DNA of 64,000 bases from Pusillimonas sp. (GTDB lineage: Bacteria > Pseudomonadota > Gammaproteobacteria > Burkholderiales > Burkholderiaceae_B): the NCBI RefSeq assembly GCF_029263785.1, contig NZ_JAJUFE010000005.1:51174-115173 (forward strand), given 5' to 3'. Shown here one piece after another: positions 9,200 to 22,245 of the stretch. The notes under the pieces were generated by a model. The model was not told where the DNA came from. It searched no databases and saw only the letters and a list, made by a program, of their open reading frames with translations. The translations under genes were made by a program, and so were the position numbers. Numbering within the stretch: position 1 is the stretch's first letter; every line of letters begins with the position of its first letter.

Positions 9200-9652
9200 A
9201 TGCTGCATGACGAAGTATCCGCTGTGCCATTGGCGGGACACATATTTGAATGCGTGCTTCCTTTGCGCTGGGGCGATCAGGACGCCTTGCACCACGTCAA
9301 TAACACGCTTTATTTTCGTTACGTGGAAGAAGCCCGCGCGCTATTGTATTTACAGGCCGGCATGCCTGTGCCGGGGGAATATGACCCCGTCCTGGTACAT
9401 GCCAGTTGCGACTTTCTTCGTCCGTTGCTGTATCCAGGTACTGCGGTCGTCAAGCTGGTGTTCGTAAAATTCGGGCGTACCAGCATGGAGTACGATTTCG
9501 TCATCGAACGTCAGGACGATCCCGGAGTCGTTTATGCGCGGGGAAAGAACATCACTGTAAATACCGAGTCGGCCACGGGGCAACCGTGTCCCTGGTTCGA
9601 ACATCAGCTGGCCGCGTACGCGCGATGTTTCAAGCCGGAAGAACAAGGCTGA
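9200..9652 (+). CDS. Hotdog-fold acyl-CoA thioesterase (4HBT family)
   Basis: A protein of about 150 residues. The motif WGDQDALHHVNNTLYFRYVE near the N-terminus is the 4-hydroxybenzoyl-CoA thioesterase signature, with the aspartate and HVNN positions that line the active site. Enzymes of this group hydrolyse short- or medium-chain acyl-CoA thioesters. I chose ATG 9200; an in-frame TTG at 9191 would add three residues, and neither has a convincing Shine-Dalgarno. It is divergent from the ETF dehydrogenase gene and 52 bp upstream of scoA, so it may belong to an acyl-CoA metabolic operon. Substrate unknown. Confidence 0.82.
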   Translation: MLHDEVSAVPLAGHIFECVLPLRWGDQDALHHVNNTLYFRYVEEARALLYLQAGMPVPGEYDPVLVHASCDFLRPLLYPGTAVVKLVFVKFGRTSMEYDFVIERQDDPGVVYARGKNITVNTESATGQPCPWFEHQLAAYARCFKPEEQG

Positions 9653-9704
9653 TTTTCAACCGTTCGGCACCCTTTGAGCCGGACGCATTTTTTGGGATGG
9701 AGAG

Positions 9705-10403
9705 ATGGATAAAGTCTATGCAAGTGCCGCAGAAGCACTGGATGGAATAGTTGCAAATGGCCAGACCATTGCCGTTGGCGGGTTTGGTCTGTGCGGTATT
9801 CCTGAAGCCCTGATCGAAGCGCTGCGCGATTCGGGTGTTCAGGGCCTTACATGCATCAGCAATAATGCCGGTGTCGATGGTCTGGGCCTGGGGCAATTGC
9901 TTGCCACCCGTCAAATCAAGAAGATGATCTCTTCCTACGTTGGCGAGAACAAGGAGTTCGAGCGGCAGTTTCTGGCTGGCGAGCTCGAGCTTGAGTTCAC
10001 GCCCCAAGGAACCCTCGCAGAAAAACTGCGTGCCGGCGGCGCAGGCATTCCGGCTTTCTTCACCCGCACAGGTGTCGGAACCATGGTGGCAGAAGGCAAA
10101 GAGGTGCGAGAGTTCGACGGCGAACAATATGTGCTGGAACGGGCTCTGGTGCCGGATGTATCGCTGGCCAAGGCCTACATTGCCGACCGCAGCGGCAATC
10201 TGATTTTTCGCAAGACTGCCCGCAACTTCAATCCGGATGTGGCCATGGCTGGAAAGATCAGCATTGTAGAGGTCGAAAAAATCGTTGAAACGGGCGAGCT
10301 GGATCCGGATTCCATTCACCTGCCCGGCATTTATGTGCATCGCATCGTATTGAACGCGAACCCCGCCAAGCACATCGAACATCGCACCGTGCGCAACGCC
10401 TGA
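9705..10403 (+). CDS. scoA: 3-oxoacid CoA-transferase, subunit A
   Basis: A 232-residue alpha subunit of the bacterial two-subunit succinyl-CoA:3-ketoacid CoA-transferase. The N-terminal glycine-rich loop VGGFGLCGIPEALI (about residues 24-37) and the later FFTRTGVGTMVAEGKE region are characteristic. With ScoB it activates acetoacetate using succinyl-CoA. GGAGAG precedes the ATG. ScoB follows after 12 bp, so the two are surely co-transcribed. A butyrate or adipate CoA-transferase is possible, but the motifs favour the 3-oxoacid type. Confidence 0.92.
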   Translation: MDKVYASAAEALDGIVANGQTIAVGGFGLCGIPEALIEALRDSGVQGLTCISNNAGVDGLGLGQLLATRQIKKMISSYVGENKEFERQFLAGELELEFTPQGTLAEKLRAGGAGIPAFFTRTGVGTMVAEGKEVREFDGEQYVLERALVPDVSLAKAYIADRSGNLIFRKTARNFNPDVAMAGKISIVEVEKIVETGELDPDSIHLPGIYVHRIVLNANPAKHIEHRTVRNA

Positions 10404-10415
10404 GGAGACACGAAC

Positions 10416-11069
10416 ATGGCATGGAATCGAGATGAAATGGCTGCGCGCGCAGCGCGCGAATTGCAAGATGGCTTCTACGTCAACCTGGGTATAGGCATGC
10501 CCACCCTGGTGGCTAATCATGTACCACCCGGTGTCGAGGTCTGGCTGCAATCCGAAAACGGCCTGCTGGGAATTGGCCCGTTTCCTACCGAAGAAGAAAT
10601 CGACGCAGACCTGATCAATGCGGGCAAGCAGACAGTCACCACCTTGCCGGGTTCGTCTTTTTTCTCGTCGGCAGAATCGTTCGCCATGATACGCGGCGGC
10701 AAGATAAATCTGGCCATATTGGGCGCCATGCAGGTGTCTGAAAAAGGCGATCTGGCCAATTGGATGATCCCGGGAAAAATGATCAAGGGTATGGGCGGCG
10801 CCATGGATCTCGTCGCCGGCGTGGGACGTGTCGTCGTCCTGATGGAGCACGTGGCACGCAAGAAGGACGGTACCGAAGACTTCAAACTCCTGCCAGAGTG
10901 CACACTGCCTTTGACCGGTGTCGGCGTGGTCGACCTCATCATCACCGACCTGGGTGTCATGGAGGTAACCGACGACGGCCTAAAATTGATCGAAGTCGCT
11001 CCAGGCGTTACGGTGGAAGAAATCCAGGCCAAGACAAAGGCTAAACTGGACGTTTCCGCAGTCGCCTGA
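10416..11069 (+). CDS. scoB: 3-oxoacid CoA-transferase, subunit B
   Basis: A 217-residue beta subunit of the CoA-transferase. The catalytic glutamate that forms the glutamyl-CoA thioester is Glu47 within [12 protein letters not shown]. The [14 protein letters not shown] segment near residue 125 is also conserved. A strong GAGGAGA ribosome-binding site overlaps the scoA stop region, which suggests coupled translation. A rho-independent terminator follows at 11143-11177, closing the unit. Confidence 0.93.
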   Translation: MAWNRDEMAARAARELQDGFYVNLGIGMPTLVANHVPPGVEVWLQSENGLLGIGPFPTEEEIDADLINAGKQTVTTLPGSSFFSSAESFAMIRGGKINLAILGAMQVSEKGDLANWMIPGKMIKGMGGAMDLVAGVGRVVVLMEHVARKKDGTEDFKLLPECTLPLTGVGVVDLIITDLGVMEVTDDGLKLIEVAPGVTVEEIQAKTKAKLDVSAVA

Positions 11070-11142
11070 GCAGCCGCGAACCAGAGCAGTCTTGAGACCG
11101 GCCGTTCGCCGGGTATCGTCTGCGCAGTTGCGTGATTCAATT

Positions 11143-11177
11143 CAGCGCCCGTCTTCGTTTACGGGCGCTGTCTCTTT
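11143..11177 (+). terminator. Rho-independent terminator after scoB
   Basis: CAGCGCCCGT (11143-11152) pairs with ACGGGCGCTG (11161-11170) around an 8-base loop and is followed by TCTCTTT. It lies 74 bp past the scoB stop and 16 bp before the aminopeptidase start. Confidence 0.8.
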
Positions 11178-11192
11178 AAGCAAGGTAACTTC

Positions 11193-12983
11193 ATGGATAG
11201 CTCCGTATATTTCGGCCGCGTCGCCGCGCTTCGTAATGCCATGGCGAAAGAAGGCATTGACGCCTGCGTCGTACTTTCGTCGGATCCGCACCTTTCGGAG
11301 TATTTGCCCGACCATTGGCAGGCACGCGCATGGTTAAGCGGTTTTGAAGGCTCTGCCGGCACCTTGGTTGTCACGCAATTGTTTGCAGGTCTATGGACGG
11401 ATTCCCGCTACTGGGAACAGGCCGTCGATGATCTGGCCGGTTCCGGCATAGAACTGATGCGTGCCGGCGCCGACGATGTTCCATCCATACCCCGCTGGCT
11501 GACAGGACATCTTTCGGCCGGCGCGCGAGTAGCCGTCCATGGTCTGACACTCGCTTTGCGTACATATCAGGACTGGACGCTCGAATTGCAGCCCAGTCAG
11601 ATCCAACTGGTGACCGATGTCGATTTGCCCGGTCGAATATGGTCCGACCGGCCTTCATTGCCCAGTTCGCCCCTGTACGAGCATCCCGCGCCTTTTGCAT
11701 GCCGGAGCCGGGCCGGAAACCTTGCCGCGGTCCGTGAGGCAATGAAGCGCGAAAAAGTTGACTGGCACTGGATTTCAACACTGGACGATATCGCCTGGCT
11801 TCTTAATCTGCGTGGGGGCGATGTCTCGTACAATCCCGTCTTTCTGGCCCACCTGCTGTTGGGCGAGCAAGAGGCGAAACTCTTTGTCGATGCCTCTCGC
11901 ATCAGCGTCGCGCTGCAAGAATCCCTTAAAACCGACGGAGTGGAGCTGTTGCCCTATGAAGCGGCATGCGATGTCCTGGCTGGGCTGCCTTCGAACGACC
12001 GGATTCTGGTGGATCCGGCCCGAACTACGGTCGGCATCACACGGCATGCCGTGGCCGAGCTGGTCGAAGCCATCAACCCGTCGCACCTGCTCAAATCCCG
12101 CAAGACCGGCGCAGAACTCGCGCATGTTCGGCTTGCCATGGAGCAAGACGGTGCAGCCTTGTGCGATTTCTTTGCCTGGTTTGAGTCCGCGTTGGGAAAA
12201 GAACCAATTACCGAACTGACCATAGACGAGAAAATCACCGAAGCTCGCGCGCGCCGCGAAAATTTCGTGTCGCCCAGCTTCTCGACCATCGCCGCGTACC
12301 GCTCGAACGGAGCGATGCCGCATTACCACGCGACACCGGAATCTCATGCTGTTATCGAGGGGGACGGTCTGTTATTGATCGACTCAGGAGGGCAGTATCT
12401 GGGCGGAACGACAGATATCACGCGCGTGGTCCCCGTAGGGACGACAAGCGAGGCAGAAAAACGGGATTACACACTGGTATTGAAGGGAATGATCGCACTG
12501 TCCCGTGCTGTATTCCCGGTGGGGGTCGCAGCGCCCGTCCTGGATGCAGTTGCGCGGCAACCTCTGTGGGCGGAGCTGGTCGACTTTGGCCACGGCACCG
12601 GCCACGGCGTTGGCTACTTTCTTAATGTTCACGAAGGACCCCAGGCGATATCGTACCGAACTCCTGCCCGGCCGTCGATGGCAATGGAGGAAGGCATGAT
12701 CACGTCGAACGAACCCGGCCTGTACAGACCTGGAAAGTGGGGCATACGCATCGAGAATCTGGTGGCCTGCCGGAAGGCAGGAGCGTCCGAGTTTGGTTCC
12801 TTTCTGAAATTCGAGACTCTTACGCTATGCCCGATCGATACGCGGTGTGTACTGGTGGATATGCTGGATGAGGGTGAGCGGGGCTGGCTCAATGATTACC
12901 ACCGCGAGGTGCGCGAGAGATTATCACCGCATGTTGATGGTGACGGGCTAGAGTGGCTGATACGCAGGACGGAACCGATTTGA
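11193..12983 (+). CDS. M24B Xaa-Pro aminopeptidase (long, eukaryote-like aminopeptidase P)
   Basis: A 596-residue metallopeptidase that removes N-terminal residues preceding proline. It is longer than E. coli PepP (441 residues) and has the three-domain layout of cytosolic aminopeptidase P: two creatinase-like N-terminal domains (about 5-140 and 165-320), then the pita-bread catalytic domain. The dinuclear metal ligands are all visible: Asp397 and Asp408 (DSGGQYLGGTTD), His471 (GHGTGHGVG), Glu507 (SNEPG) and Glu521 (RIEN). The ATG follows AAGGTAACTTC. It has its own unit, isolated from scoAB by a terminator. Confidence 0.92.
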   Translation: MDSSVYFGRVAALRNAMAKEGIDACVVLSSDPHLSEYLPDHWQARAWLSGFEGSAGTLVVTQLFAGLWTDSRYWEQAVDDLAGSGIELMRAGADDVPSIPRWLTGHLSAGARVAVHGLTLALRTYQDWTLELQPSQIQLVTDVDLPGRIWSDRPSLPSSPLYEHPAPFACRSRAGNLAAVREAMKREKVDWHWISTLDDIAWLLNLRGGDVSYNPVFLAHLLLGEQEAKLFVDASRISVALQESLKTDGVELLPYEAACDVLAGLPSNDRILVDPARTTVGITRHAVAELVEAINPSHLLKSRKTGAELAHVRLAMEQDGAALCDFFAWFESALGKEPITELTIDEKITEARARRENFVSPSFSTIAAYRSNGAMPHYHATPESHAVIEGDGLLLIDSGGQYLGGTTDITRVVPVGTTSEAEKRDYTLVLKGMIALSRAVFPVGVAAPVLDAVARQPLWAELVDFGHGTGHGVGYFLNVHEGPQAISYRTPARPSMAMEEGMITSNEPGLYRPGKWGIRIENLVACRKAGASEFGSFLKFETLTLCPIDTRCVLVDMLDEGERGWLNDYHREVRERLSPHVDGDGLEWLIRRTEPI

Positions 12984-13134
12984 AATGGGTGAGCGCGGAT
13001 GGTTGCCATGAGCCTGATGTGTTTTGAAGTTCGTGCTGATCAACTGACGTCCGTCGGGCAGGGCTTGAGGACTGCAGAAGCAGCGTCACTCAAGATAAAG
13101 CGCCGTCGACCAAATAATTATCACTTGTTCACCA

Positions 13135-15712
<2,578 letters not shown>

Positions 15713-15796
15713 ATTTCTGCAAGGCCCTGCAACAAGCGATACGGGCTCTTGCTTTTGCACAGTACAATCGAAGTTTTTCTGGCGGGCCGGCGATAG

Positions 15797-17149
<1,353 letters not shown>

Positions 17150-17154
17150 ACCCC

Positions 17155-17178
17155 GGCTTGCCCGCTTTTGGGCGAGCC
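17155..17178 (+). other. Hairpin between eno and ftsB
   Basis: GGCTTGCCC (17155-17163) pairs with GGGCGAGCC (17170-17178), with one G-U pair. No T tract follows. It may attenuate readthrough from eno into ftsB. Confidence 0.45.
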
Positions 17179-17201
17179 AGGTCTGACAGGCCCTACCGAC
17201 C

Positions 17202-17531
17202 ATGCGACTGCTACTGATTGTTCTGGTCTTGCTGACGGCATTCATCCAGTACCCGCTATGGTTGGGAAAGGGCGGCTGGTTGCGGGTGCACGAACTCCAG
17301 GCGCAGATCGCTGCGCAAAGCGAAACCAATGAAGCACTGGTCGCCCGCAATAATGCACTCGCCGCCGAGGTACAAGACCTGAAGTCGGGTACCCAGGCCA
17401 TCGAAGAACGCGCTCGGGGCGAAATGGGCATGGTCAAGGAAGGCGAAATCTTTGTTCAATTGCTGGCTCCCAACGAAAGGCAGCCGGTAATATCCACCCC
17501 TCAAGCTAAAACCTCAAAAGTTGGCCGCTAG
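17202..17531 (+). CDS. ftsB: Cell division protein FtsB
   Basis: A 109-residue bitopic inner-membrane protein with one N-terminal transmembrane helix (about residues 2-18) followed by YPLWLGKGGW, which is typical of FtsB. A coiled coil runs over residues 28-70 (LQAQIAAQSETNEALVARN). It bridges FtsQ and FtsL in the divisome. The location directly after eno is the usual one. The tail beyond residue 85 is unstructured and slightly longer than in E. coli FtsB (103 residues). Confidence 0.92.
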   Translation: MRLLLIVLVLLTAFIQYPLWLGKGGWLRVHELQAQIAAQSETNEALVARNNALAAEVQDLKSGTQAIEERARGEMGMVKEGEIFVQLLAPNERQPVISTPQAKTSKVGR

Positions 17532-17600
17532 CGTCAGGGCTGCCCGGCACTGATTTCATGCCTTCGGAGCCAGGGTGATGTTTGGTATTTCAGTGCCTGC

Positions 17601-18599
17601 CTACAGGCAACACAACACGGTTCCGCATACGTCCTTTGGGTCGACAGGAACCGTGTTTTCGTTTCGGCCCGACCCAGCGGTTTCGGAAGACGGAAGCGTA
17701 ACCGGTTGCTCGGGCGAGTAAGGAGGATCGACTGGACGCAGAAGCGATTCGCCGGGCTGAGGGGGCTGTTCGGAGTTTGGTAATAGGGGATTGGCAGGGA
17801 GCTTGCCGCGGCCAAGACACCAGATCCCGTTGCAGGGCGGCTGAACGCCGGACAGCGCAGAAAACAGGCCAGGCGCGCTTGTCAGCACCTTGTCGCTGCT
17901 TTGAGGCCAGGCAACGGGGTGGGACTGCATGGCAAGGCGCAAGGTTTGTCGCAAGGGCAAATAGCCGCTTGCGTAGGCGCTTTTGGCGTGCCCTTGCGAG
18001 AGGGGTGCCAGTAACCTCATGAGCCCCTGCATGCCGGGCACCAGGGGCTCATGCATATAGCTAAGTTGCAGTACCAGGCTGTTGGCATCGAAGATGGTTC
18101 CGCCCGAAGCCGGTCCACGGCCGGACGGCCAGCCTTGCTGTATGTGCCGCTGGTGTTGCTCGGCCTGATAATTGTTGTCGATGTGGTCCAGCCCCTGGGC
18201 GTCTGAGACGGAGACTCGGCGTGACGCGAAGTCGGTGAAGGCGGCCCGGGACGGCGAAACAATGACGATTTGCCAGGGTGGCGCCCCCGAGCGTTGCCGT
18301 CGTTGCGTCAGTGCTTGCTGCAGCCGATTGTAGGCCTGTTGGCGTGACGGCGCGGCGTAAACAGGCAGCAGGGCAAGTTCGAACGCGGTCTCGATGGTTG
18401 AGGGCCGGGCATGGTCGACGATACCGGCGCGACCGGCTTCAAGCAGTGCGAGGCTCAGGGCCTGCTTGACCAGAAACCATCTGCTGATCTCGATTGCCGC
18501 CAGCGCAACCATCAGCACGGGTATGGCAATTATGGTGAATTCGAGTGCGCCGGCACCGCGCTGCGAGCCGGGCCTCGGGAAGCGGGGGGCGGTAAGCAT
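17601..18599 (-). CDS. Orphan TadE-like membrane protein with long C-terminal extension
   Basis: A 332-residue protein. Residues 14-40 (QRGAGALEFTIIAIPVLMV, then a continuing hydrophobic stretch) match the TadE/TadG N-terminal helix, which carries an EF motif like a pilin cleavage region. Beyond about residue 150 it has no domain I recognise. The C-terminus (about 260-332) is rich in proline and ends with several cysteines (CGTVLCCL). No other tad gene (tadA/B/C, flp, rcp) is nearby. It probably encodes an envelope protein transcribed alone, convergent with ftsB. TadE is inferred from the N-terminus only. Confidence 0.65.
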   Translation of the reverse strand: MLTAPRFPRPGSQRGAGALEFTIIAIPVLMVALAAIEISRWFLVKQALSLALLEAGRAGIVDHARPSTIETAFELALLPVYAAPSRQQAYNRLQQALTQRRQRSGAPPWQIVIVSPSRAAFTDFASRRVSVSDAQGLDHIDNNYQAEQHQRHIQQGWPSGRGPASGGTIFDANSLVLQLSYMHEPLVPGMQGLMRLLAPLSQGHAKSAYASGYLPLRQTLRLAMQSHPVAWPQSSDKVLTSAPGLFSALSGVQPPCNGIWCLGRGKLPANPLLPNSEQPPQPGESLLRPVDPPYSPEQPVTLPSSETAGSGRNENTVPVDPKDVCGTVLCCL

Positions 18600-18688
18600 G
18601 CATCAGTATGCTTACCGCTTTGTCAAAGGTCGATTGTGGAAAGTGCCAGTGATGTTTTCGCGAAACCAGCCTGGGCCGGCAGCCAGGT

Positions 18689-19609
18689 CTAGTGTATGGT
18701 GCCCGCGTCAGGCGGGGGAGCGTCTTGAGGCTTGGTAAACAACTGGGCACAATCAATGGCATCGAAGCGATAAGGTTTGCCGCAAAAGTTGCATGACACG
18801 TCGATTCGATCGCGCTGCGACAGGATGTCCTCGATTTCGTCCCGCCCCAGCATGCGAAGCATATTTGCCACGCGGTCGCGAGTACAGGGACAATGCCAGC
18901 GCACCTTCAGCGGATCAAAGGCCAACAGGCTCTCTTCCCAGAACAGGCGATGGATGAGGGTGTCGGTATCCAGTTGCAGGAGCTCGTGGGCGTCAATGGT
19001 ACTGGCAAGAGCCACGGCACGCTCCCAGGTGTCGTGACTGACTGTGGCGGCGGAACCCGTACCGCCCTGACCAGGCATCCGTTGCAGCAGGAGGCCTGCG
19101 GCATGGTCGCTATCGGCATTCAACCACAGGCGGGTGTCGAGCTGTTCGGAGTTGCGCATGTAATGCTCCAGAACCTCGGCCACGCTGTCGCCTTCGAGGG
19201 GGACCACACCCTGATAGGGTTGCATGTCGGCATTCTTGCGTTGCGGATCGAGAACAACAATGAACCGGCCCTGACCCTGGCTGTTGAGCAGGCTTTGCAG
19301 TGTGCCGTCGCGGGGCACTGCCAGTCCTTCACGCAGGCTGGCGGTGGCACGTATGGTCAGGTCAGATGTGCATTCGACCACGATGAGCGAAATGGGACCG
19401 TCGCCCTGTAATTGCAATACCAGGGAGCCATCAAACTTGATGTTGGTGGCAAGCAGCACTGCAGCCGCAGTAAGTTCACCGAGCAGCTTCTGCACGCACG
19501 GTGGATAGCTTTGATGGATAAGGCCCGTACGCCAGGCTTCGTCCAGCTTTACGGCTTGCGCGCGAACGCTCTGATCTTCGAACAGGTACTTCTTAAGTAA
19601 ATCGCTCAT
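18689..19609 (-). CDS. hslO: Redox-activated chaperone Hsp33
   Basis: A 306-residue cytosolic holdase that is activated by oxidative unfolding. The zinc-binding redox switch is intact at the C-terminus: a CPC pair (HCPCTRDR) and a CNFC motif (SCNFCGKPYRFD), the four cysteines of the Hsp33 centre. The body shows the GDGPISLIVVEC segment typical of the family. It begins 9 bp after the gamma-carbonic-anhydrase-like gene, which suggests a shared transcript on the minus strand. Confidence 0.94.
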   Translation of the reverse strand: MSDLLKKYLFEDQSVRAQAVKLDEAWRTGLIHQSYPPCVQKLLGELTAAAVLLATNIKFDGSLVLQLQGDGPISLIVVECTSDLTIRATASLREGLAVPRDGTLQSLLNSQGQGRFIVVLDPQRKNADMQPYQGVVPLEGDSVAEVLEHYMRNSEQLDTRLWLNADSDHAAGLLLQRMPGQGGTGSAATVSHDTWERAVALASTIDAHELLQLDTDTLIHRLFWEESLLAFDPLKVRWHCPCTRDRVANMLRMLGRDEIEDILSQRDRIDVSCNFCGKPYRFDAIDCAQLFTKPQDAPPPDAGTIH

Positions 19610-19618
19610 GAGCGGATT

Positions 19619-20143
19619 TTAGCCCGAAAGCTTCTTCAGGCCTTGCCGGTACTCGCGCGCCCGCAGCACATAGCTCTGAGTGTTCTCGTGCATGAAATGA
19701 ATTTCGTTTTCGGTGAGTTCGCGAACGACCTTCCCGACTCCAACGACCAGTGAATTGTCAGGAATCTGGCGTCCTTCGGGAATGATGGCACCGGCGCCAA
19801 TCAGGCAGTTGCGTCCGATATGCGCGTTATTCAGGACGATTGCCTGCATGCCTATCAGGGCGCCCTCTTCGATGGTGCAGCCATGCAACATGGCTTGATG
19901 CCCCACGGTTACGTTCTGACCAATGGTCAGCGGTACCCCGGTGTCGACATGCAGTACGCTGCCTTCCTGGATATTGGAATTGCGACCGATCTTTATGGCT
20001 GCGTTGTCGCCGCGGATGCTGACGTTGGACCAGATGCTGACACCTGCCTCGAGAACGACGTGTCCGATGACATCGGCGCTTTCAAAGATGAAGGTATCAG
20101 CGTCGATGATGGGAGAGAGCCCGTTGAACTCATAGATGGCCAT
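19619..20143 (-). CDS. Gamma-carbonic-anhydrase-like left-handed beta-helix protein
   Basis: A 174-residue hexapeptide-repeat protein of the YrdA/PaaY/CaiE group. Repeats such as ISIRGDNAAIKIGRNSNIQ and VTVGHQAMLHGCTI run over about residues 35-125. The potential zinc-ligand histidines are in SVLHVDTG, TVGHQAMLHG. Such proteins may be carbonic anhydrases or thioesterases; activity cannot be told from sequence. It lies 22 bp downstream of the ligase-like gene and 9 bp upstream of hslO. Confidence 0.85.
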   Translation of the reverse strand: MAIYEFNGLSPIIDADTFIFESADVIGHVVLEAGVSIWSNVSIRGDNAAIKIGRNSNIQEGSVLHVDTGVPLTIGQNVTVGHQAMLHGCTIEEGALIGMQAIVLNNAHIGRNCLIGAGAIIPEGRQIPDNSLVVGVGKVVRELTENEIHFMHENTQSYVLRAREYRQGLKKLSG

Positions 20144-20165
20144 ACTAACCCCAAAAAAAATCGTG

Positions 20166-21506
20166 TTATGGGGATTGTATAGCGGGGTCTGGTGGTACGA
20201 GCCAGAAGTTACCGTTTCTGTCGACCTGTGCCCGTATGCCGGTCATCCACCAGTCGCCGGAATAGCGCTCTTCGGTGGCTACAGGGTCGTTCCAGTATCC
20301 CTGAAACAGCGACGGATCTGGATGACCGTTTATGTCATAGCGATTGATGGCCAGCTCGCCGGCCACATCAGCGGGGCAGGGCAGGCCCTTTGAATCGAGC
20401 ACCGTGATAAGGTGCCCTGGAAAAGGTCGACCCAGGCTGCCTGGTACGGCGGGCCACTTCTGTTGGCTGTTGCCCAGTACCAGTTGGGCTTCGGGAACAC
20501 CCAGCACGATATTCGGTGCAATACCCAGATATTGCTCGCAGCACTGGTACAGGGCCTGATTGTCTGTGCTGTTGCCGTCGATGGCCAGCGCGCGCAAGGA
20601 AAGTTGCTGGGGCACTGGCGCCTGTTGAGCCTCGTCGATAAGCTGCGACAGCTGACCTGCCGAAAAGTAGGCGTGGGTGACCTTGTATCGCTGAAGCGTT
20701 TCAAGTGCACGCGGGCTCGAGAAACGTCCGAGTGTGGCAACAACCGGGCGGCCAAAGTACAAGGCGGGTAACAGTGCCGCCAGAAGGCCGGGCGCTGTCA
20801 TCCAGTCGACCGGGCTCCAGAACGAGCCGGCCATGACGGGGAACCAGTTTTGCGACGCGACAAAGCCAGGCAAGCTTCCGATCAGCGCACTGTGCGCAAG
20901 CACGATTCCTTGCGGTGCGTTCTGTTTGAAGTTGTAAACCAGCACAGCCGGCCGGGAGCTGCTGAGGGGCAGGGGCCGAAACGTTTCGGGCTGACGGGCC
21001 AGCAATGTGCGCCAGGGAATGATGTTGTCGTGCTGAAACCCAAGCCCCACTATCTGGGACAGTTCGGGATAGTTCAGGTGCGCCTGCAAGAGGTCGGGTC
21101 CGGCAATGGTGTCTACCAGGGCAACACGCGCCTTGGCGTGCCGCATGCAGGCTTCGATGCCGCGTGCCTCGAGAGAGCTGGGCAAGGGTACTGCGACGGC
21201 ACCCACGCCAAAAATCGCCATGAAGCTGGCAACGGTTTCCGGGCGTTGGCCCATGGCGATGCCGACCCGGTCGCCCGGCTGCACGCCCATTCGGAGCAAG
21301 CCGTTCGCCAGCCTGTTACTGGTTTCGGACAAACGGGAAAATGACCAGGTATCGACGTTGCCCAGTTCATCTTCGGTGTATATGGCGGTACGCCGACCCT
21401 CATGTGAGTTTTCGGCCCAACGATGCAGACACGCTTGCGCGATATTGAATTGAGAGGGAACAAGCCACTGGTAAGAAGAGTAAAGCTCCGCGTATTGATC
21501 GTTCAT
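20166..21506 (-). CDS. Degenerate ANL-superfamily (acyl-CoA-synthetase-like) protein
   Basis: A 446-residue protein with clear overall similarity to medium-chain acyl-CoA/acetate-type ligases: the N-terminus (QFNIAQACLHRWAE), the RLSETSNRLANGLLRMGVQPGDRV region and the PVDWMTAPGLLAALLPALYFG segment are all family-like. The nucleotide-binding P-loop at residues 191-202, normally SGTTGxPKG, reads YNFKQNAPQGIV and has lost its Ser/Thr/Gly residues. The protein stops about residue 446, right after the A8-like segment (GNFWLV), so the mobile C-terminal domain with the catalytic lysine is missing. It is an intact open frame, probably not a ligase. Its function is unknown. Confidence 0.75.
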   Translation of the reverse strand: MNDQYAELYSSYQWLVPSQFNIAQACLHRWAENSHEGRRTAIYTEDELGNVDTWSFSRLSETSNRLANGLLRMGVQPGDRVGIAMGQRPETVASFMAIFGVGAVAVPLPSSLEARGIEACMRHAKARVALVDTIAGPDLLQAHLNYPELSQIVGLGFQHDNIIPWRTLLARQPETFRPLPLSSSRPAVLVYNFKQNAPQGIVLAHSALIGSLPGFVASQNWFPVMAGSFWSPVDWMTAPGLLAALLPALYFGRPVVATLGRFSSPRALETLQRYKVTHAYFSAGQLSQLIDEAQQAPVPQQLSLRALAIDGNSTDNQALYQCCEQYLGIAPNIVLGVPEAQLVLGNSQQKWPAVPGSLGRPFPGHLITVLDSKGLPCPADVAGELAINRYDINGHPDPSLFQGYWNDPVATEERYSGDWWMTGIRAQVDRNGNFWLVPPDPAIQSP

Positions 21507-21620
21507 TTTTAGTGGGAATCAGCTAGGCAGAAGATGGCGTGGACGTCCGACCTTGCAAGCATGAACGACAAGCGGGTTCTGCGCAATCCCCCGGGTTTCA
21601 GAAAGTGTCGGGCTTAGGGT

Positions 21621-22178
21621 TTATACCGTCTTGGCCTTTCTGGCGTTCTTGCGTGGCTTGGCGTCCGTATGAATGAGTCTGGTGCCCAACAATCGGTCGT
21701 GCAGAAACTGGGCTTCCGGATCGATCCAGGTCCAGATGAAAATGCTGAACGGTGCAAATATGATCAGCATGTCCAGAAACCGGTATCCGGTTACATGCGA
21801 CAGTGCCTGAATTACAAGCGCGACCAGCAGGGGAACCGGCCACAACATCACATAGCGCGCTACGAGTCGACTCAGGCGCGGCGTACGGCCGTCACGGTCA
21901 ACCAGGCGCATATTCCAGGTTTTCATGGGCAGGGTCTGCCCACCGTAGCGCCAGCACATAATGAAATAAACCCCGATCGCCAGAAACAACACACCTTGAC
22001 GCAGTCCTCGCAAGGTAAGGCCACTTCGGCTTTGAGTCAGCGTATCCAGCAAATAGCCCGCCAGAAAGACCACTGCAAACAGCAGTACGCCTTCATACAT
22101 CATGCTTGCGAAGCGTCGCAGGCGGCTGGGAACGGTTGCGGTCAGGGTGGAATCCGGGAATATGAGGGTGTGCGGCAT
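21621..22178 (-). CDS. RDD family membrane protein
   Basis: A 185-residue protein when begun at ATG 22178 (MPHTLIFPDSTL). An upstream in-frame start at 22241 would add 21 residues without family features. The RDD signature sits near the N-terminus (PSRLRRFASMMYEGVLL), where the usual Arg-Asp-Asp is partly altered. There are about four hydrophobic helices, and the conserved MKTWNMRLVDRDG segment follows helix 2. The tail is lysine/arginine-rich (PRKNARKAK). RDD proteins are of uncertain role, some being Na+/H+ antiporters. Confidence 0.82.
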   Translation of the reverse strand: MPHTLIFPDSTLTATVPSRLRRFASMMYEGVLLFAVVFLAGYLLDTLTQSRSGLTLRGLRQGVLFLAIGVYFIMCWRYGGQTLPMKTWNMRLVDRDGRTPRLSRLVARYVMLWPVPLLVALVIQALSHVTGYRFLDMLIIFAPFSIFIWTWIDPEAQFLHDRLLGTRLIHTDAKPRKNARKAKTV

Positions 22179-22245
22179 GCGAGTGTTTCGATCCAACGGG
22201 TAAGTACGTCTGAAGCAGTGGTGGATCGTATTATCCCGCATATAG

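Noticed and set aside
9630..10850. 406-codon open frame on the minus strand opposite scoA-scoB
   Set aside because: It spans two well-supported genes and has no family features.
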